A DNA stretch of 64,000 bases from an uncultured bacterium (lineage in GTDB: Bacteria > Muiribacteriota > Ozemobacteria > Ozemobacterales > Ozemobacteraceae), in the NCBI GenBank assembly GCA_937949615.1, contig CALEDQ010000004.1, positions 329,011 to 393,010 of the forward strand, read 5' to 3'. The position numbers were made by a program, and so were the translations under genes. Below are positions 62,264-64,000 of this stretch, piece by piece. Every line of letters starts with the position of its first letter. Within the stretch, counting starts at the first letter, position 1. The notes under the pieces are model-generated. The model saw only the letters and a program-made list of their open reading frames with translations. It had not been told where the DNA came from and ran no database searches.

Positions 62264-63604
62264 TTATTTCAGTGGGTAATAACCAGCGAAGATCTTGCCG
62301 GCGATCTCGGCGAATTTTTTCTTCTGTTCGGCGTTCAGCTGCTTGTTGGCTGCTTCCTGCAGACAGCGCAGAAATCGCAGATTCTCGGTAATGACATCGA
62401 CCGGGTAACCTTTGATGGTGAAGCAGCCCCAGCCCTTTTCGGTGAGTCTGACACGCGGGTATTTGAGCATGTCGACTGCAAAAAAGTTTCTGATGGCCTG
62501 ACGCACTGCGGTTATCACGAGCTTATCAACCGCTTCGGCATTCAGAGCCAGCCGCAGCTGCCAGACGAACGAGCGCATCGGATTGAGCGAGTTATGCCCT
62601 TCTGAAAGCATCTGCCTGGCCCGCTTGTCGCTTTTTCTGATCTCTTCGAGATAACCTGCGAGAGTTCTATCCTGGCTGAACACGCGTTTCATATCCTGCG
62701 GAACATCATTGTATTTGTGCAGATTGATGCATTTGGTGTAGCCATTGGCGATCGAAACGTAATCGGCAAAAAATTCATTCACTGCCAGAATATTCGAACT
62801 GATGAAGAAAATCTGAATATTGGTCCATTTTTTCTTCGGGTTGTTTTTATTCAGGATCTCTTTGGTGATCTGATGAAAAACATGATGACCATATTCATGC
62901 ACGGTAGTATCGAGATAGCGATGCAGCGAGCCAGGTTTGGTTACCGGCACCCACAGCACCGCTTTATCAGGCGAATAAGCGGCACTTTTGAAGATCATGT
63001 AATTGTTAAGCTGGCCGCCGACCGGTTTGTCGAGGCCCTGCTCGATTTCGTTCTTTTCGGTTTTGATGATGTCGAGGACTTCCTGCAGGACTTCGCCTTT
63101 GATTTCTGTGGGGTTCACGAAATATTTGCGTTTGATGTAATCGGGAAAGGGGTTGAGAAAGAAGTAGTCGTCATCGAGTTTGTCGGCCATATGCGCGAAC
63201 TCGTAACCCGAGGTGCTGCAGAAAACCAGGCCGCTGTTTTCCTCGTAAGCATCGAGGGCTGTCTTGTCAGGCTTCATACCGGCTGACAGCCACATATCGC
63301 GCGCCGGAAATTCGGTGTCGGTATAGAATCTGATGTGAACGCGGGCATCCATGTTGATGCCCCATGAGCGCATCAGTTTTTCAGCTTTTCTGAAAGCCTC
63401 GATCTGCTTGCTCAACGAGCGGATTTCGTCGTGTGAAGCCTTGCGGGTACCAAGCAGCGAGATCGTGTATGTATCACCGATATATGCCGTCTGCCCGTTT
63501 GAAAGGGTAAAATCGGCATAAACGCTGCTGACGAAGAACAAAAACATGGCTGCCAGAGACAGCAGAACGAATATTCGTCTGTTGAAGGCGGTCAACTGTT
63601 TCAT
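62264..63604 (-). CDS. secreted HExxH zinc metallopeptidase
   Basis: A 446-residue product with a signal peptide (about 1-31, ending VYADF). The active site is TTVHEYGHHVFHQI (HEYGH: two zinc His, catalytic Glu). NEFFADYVSIANG about 50 residues later provides a Glu for the third ligand, a gluzincin layout. An N-terminal domain of about 180 residues precedes it (ARVHIRFYTDTEFPARDMW). The last 100 residues are helical. Family not identified beyond that. It may act on the cell envelope or extracellular proteins. Confidence 0.75.
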   Translation of the reverse strand: MKQLTAFNRRIFVLLSLAAMFLFFVSSVYADFTLSNGQTAYIGDTYTISLLGTRKASHDEIRSLSKQIEAFRKAEKLMRSWGINMDARVHIRFYTDTEFPARDMWLSAGMKPDKTALDAYEENSGLVFCSTSGYEFAHMADKLDDDYFFLNPFPDYIKRKYFVNPTEIKGEVLQEVLDIIKTEKNEIEQGLDKPVGGQLNNYMIFKSAAYSPDKAVLWVPVTKPGSLHRYLDTTVHEYGHHVFHQITKEILNKNNPKKKWTNIQIFFISSNILAVNEFFADYVSIANGYTKCINLHKYNDVPQDMKRVFSQDRTLAGYLEEIRKSDKRARQMLSEGHNSLNPMRSFVWQLRLALNAEAVDKLVITAVRQAIRNFFAVDMLKYPRVRLTEKGWGCFTIKGYPVDVITENLRFLRCLQEAANKQLNAEQKKKFAEIAGKIFAGYYPLK

Positions 63605-64000
63605 TGGCTAATTCCCCATTCGTGTTAAATAACTCTTAAATTATACTGATTATTGATTAAACGACAACTACAACGGTTCAATCTTTTTTTTCTTTTTTTT
63701 TCAGGCAATCTGAGTATCTTTTAGAACATCGGGCCAGTAAAATCATCGTCAAAAGCCGATTTTGTTGCCTATTCCGGAAACCGAAAACGCGGATTATAAT
63801 ATGGGCAAGATAAGAAAAAAGTTCGAGAGAGAGTTCTGACCTCAGCAAAAAAAACTTCTGAAAAATGGCTGCACCATTTTTCAGAGGTTCTGTTCTTTTC
63901 CTGGCAAAGCTCCTGTGAGATTGAAGATAACAGAAATAAGAGAATAAGCGGTGGTCTGAGAAAATTGGTCAAGCCGATAAGTGATGAAGCAGTAAAATTC
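63605..64000. other. right-edge AT-rich region, no confident gene
   Basis: It contains the metallopeptidase upstream region. A forward frame is open from about 63800 to the edge without an ATG or GTG at its beginning, and a reverse frame starting at TTG 63972 reads a hydrophobic N-terminus; both run through the hairpin at 63857-63885 and neither is supported. Confidence 0.4.
63857..63885. repeat. 12-bp perfect inverted repeat
   Basis: TCTGAAAAATGG and CCATTTTTCAGA around CTGCA, extendable by 4 more pairs with one mismatch. No T run immediately after. Confidence 0.7.

Noticed and set aside
63769..63972. 67-residue reverse frame from a TTG
   Set aside because: It runs through the hairpin, which gives protein-like similarity on both strands by symmetry, and it lacks a ribosome site.

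Overview
The window reads as a bacterial chromosome of roughly even base composition from a free-living, probably Gram-negative-type organism that I cannot name. Much of the core coding potential is for secreted or membrane proteins: a CHASE hybrid histidine kinase, a GldA/GldF/GldG-like ABC operon, tandem DUF1538 membrane protein with a P-II-like partner, HDOD, CvpA and LtaS-like proteins, an ECF sigma/anti-sigma pair and metallopeptidases. The mix resembles deep-branching candidate phyla such as Riflebacteria, but that is only an impression.

Layout. 1-20.8 kb is core: sensor kinase (runs off the left edge), TPR lipoprotein-like protein with an unusual C-terminal repeat, ABC export operon ending in a DUF4340-parvulin fusion, HDOD protein, two secreted proteins (one apparently starting at ATC), P-II-like/DUF1538 pair, gluzincin peptidase, CvpA-like protein and tRNA-Ser(CGA). 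21-25.5 kb is AT-richer and holds an LtaS-like sulfatase, a secreted protein and a TetR repressor, with four matching operator palindromes around the repressor gene; tRNA-Leu(GAG) follows. 25.7-31.8 kb holds a DUF2971 protein, a B12/radical SAM enzyme and a sigma/anti-sigma/DUF3106 operon next to a repeat-rich secreted protein.

32,158-50,204 is an 18-kb integrated element. It sits in tRNA-Gln(CTG), has a 20-bp exact direct repeat of the tRNA 3' end at both ends, and carries a P4-type tyrosine integrase, an AlpA-like regulator, a split primase plus D5 helicase, a complete type I restriction-modification operon (hsdM-hsdS-GIY-YIG/DUF4357-48-residue repeat peptide-hsdR), and a recombination module (DUF932, ERF annealing protein, PD-(D/E)XK nuclease). 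No structural phage genes are visible, so it looks like a satellite or plasmid-like integrative element with a defence cargo.

Directly to the right (50.2-60.7 kb) lies a second accessory block: a DUF1016 remnant, a RhuM protein, a second and unrelated type I system (hsdM-DUF3800-hsdS-hsdR) preceded by three stacked inverted repeats, and a three-gene toxin-antitoxin-SecB-like chaperone module. 60.7-64 kb returns to secreted proteins, including a zinc metallopeptidase, with nothing firmly recognisable in the last 400 bases.
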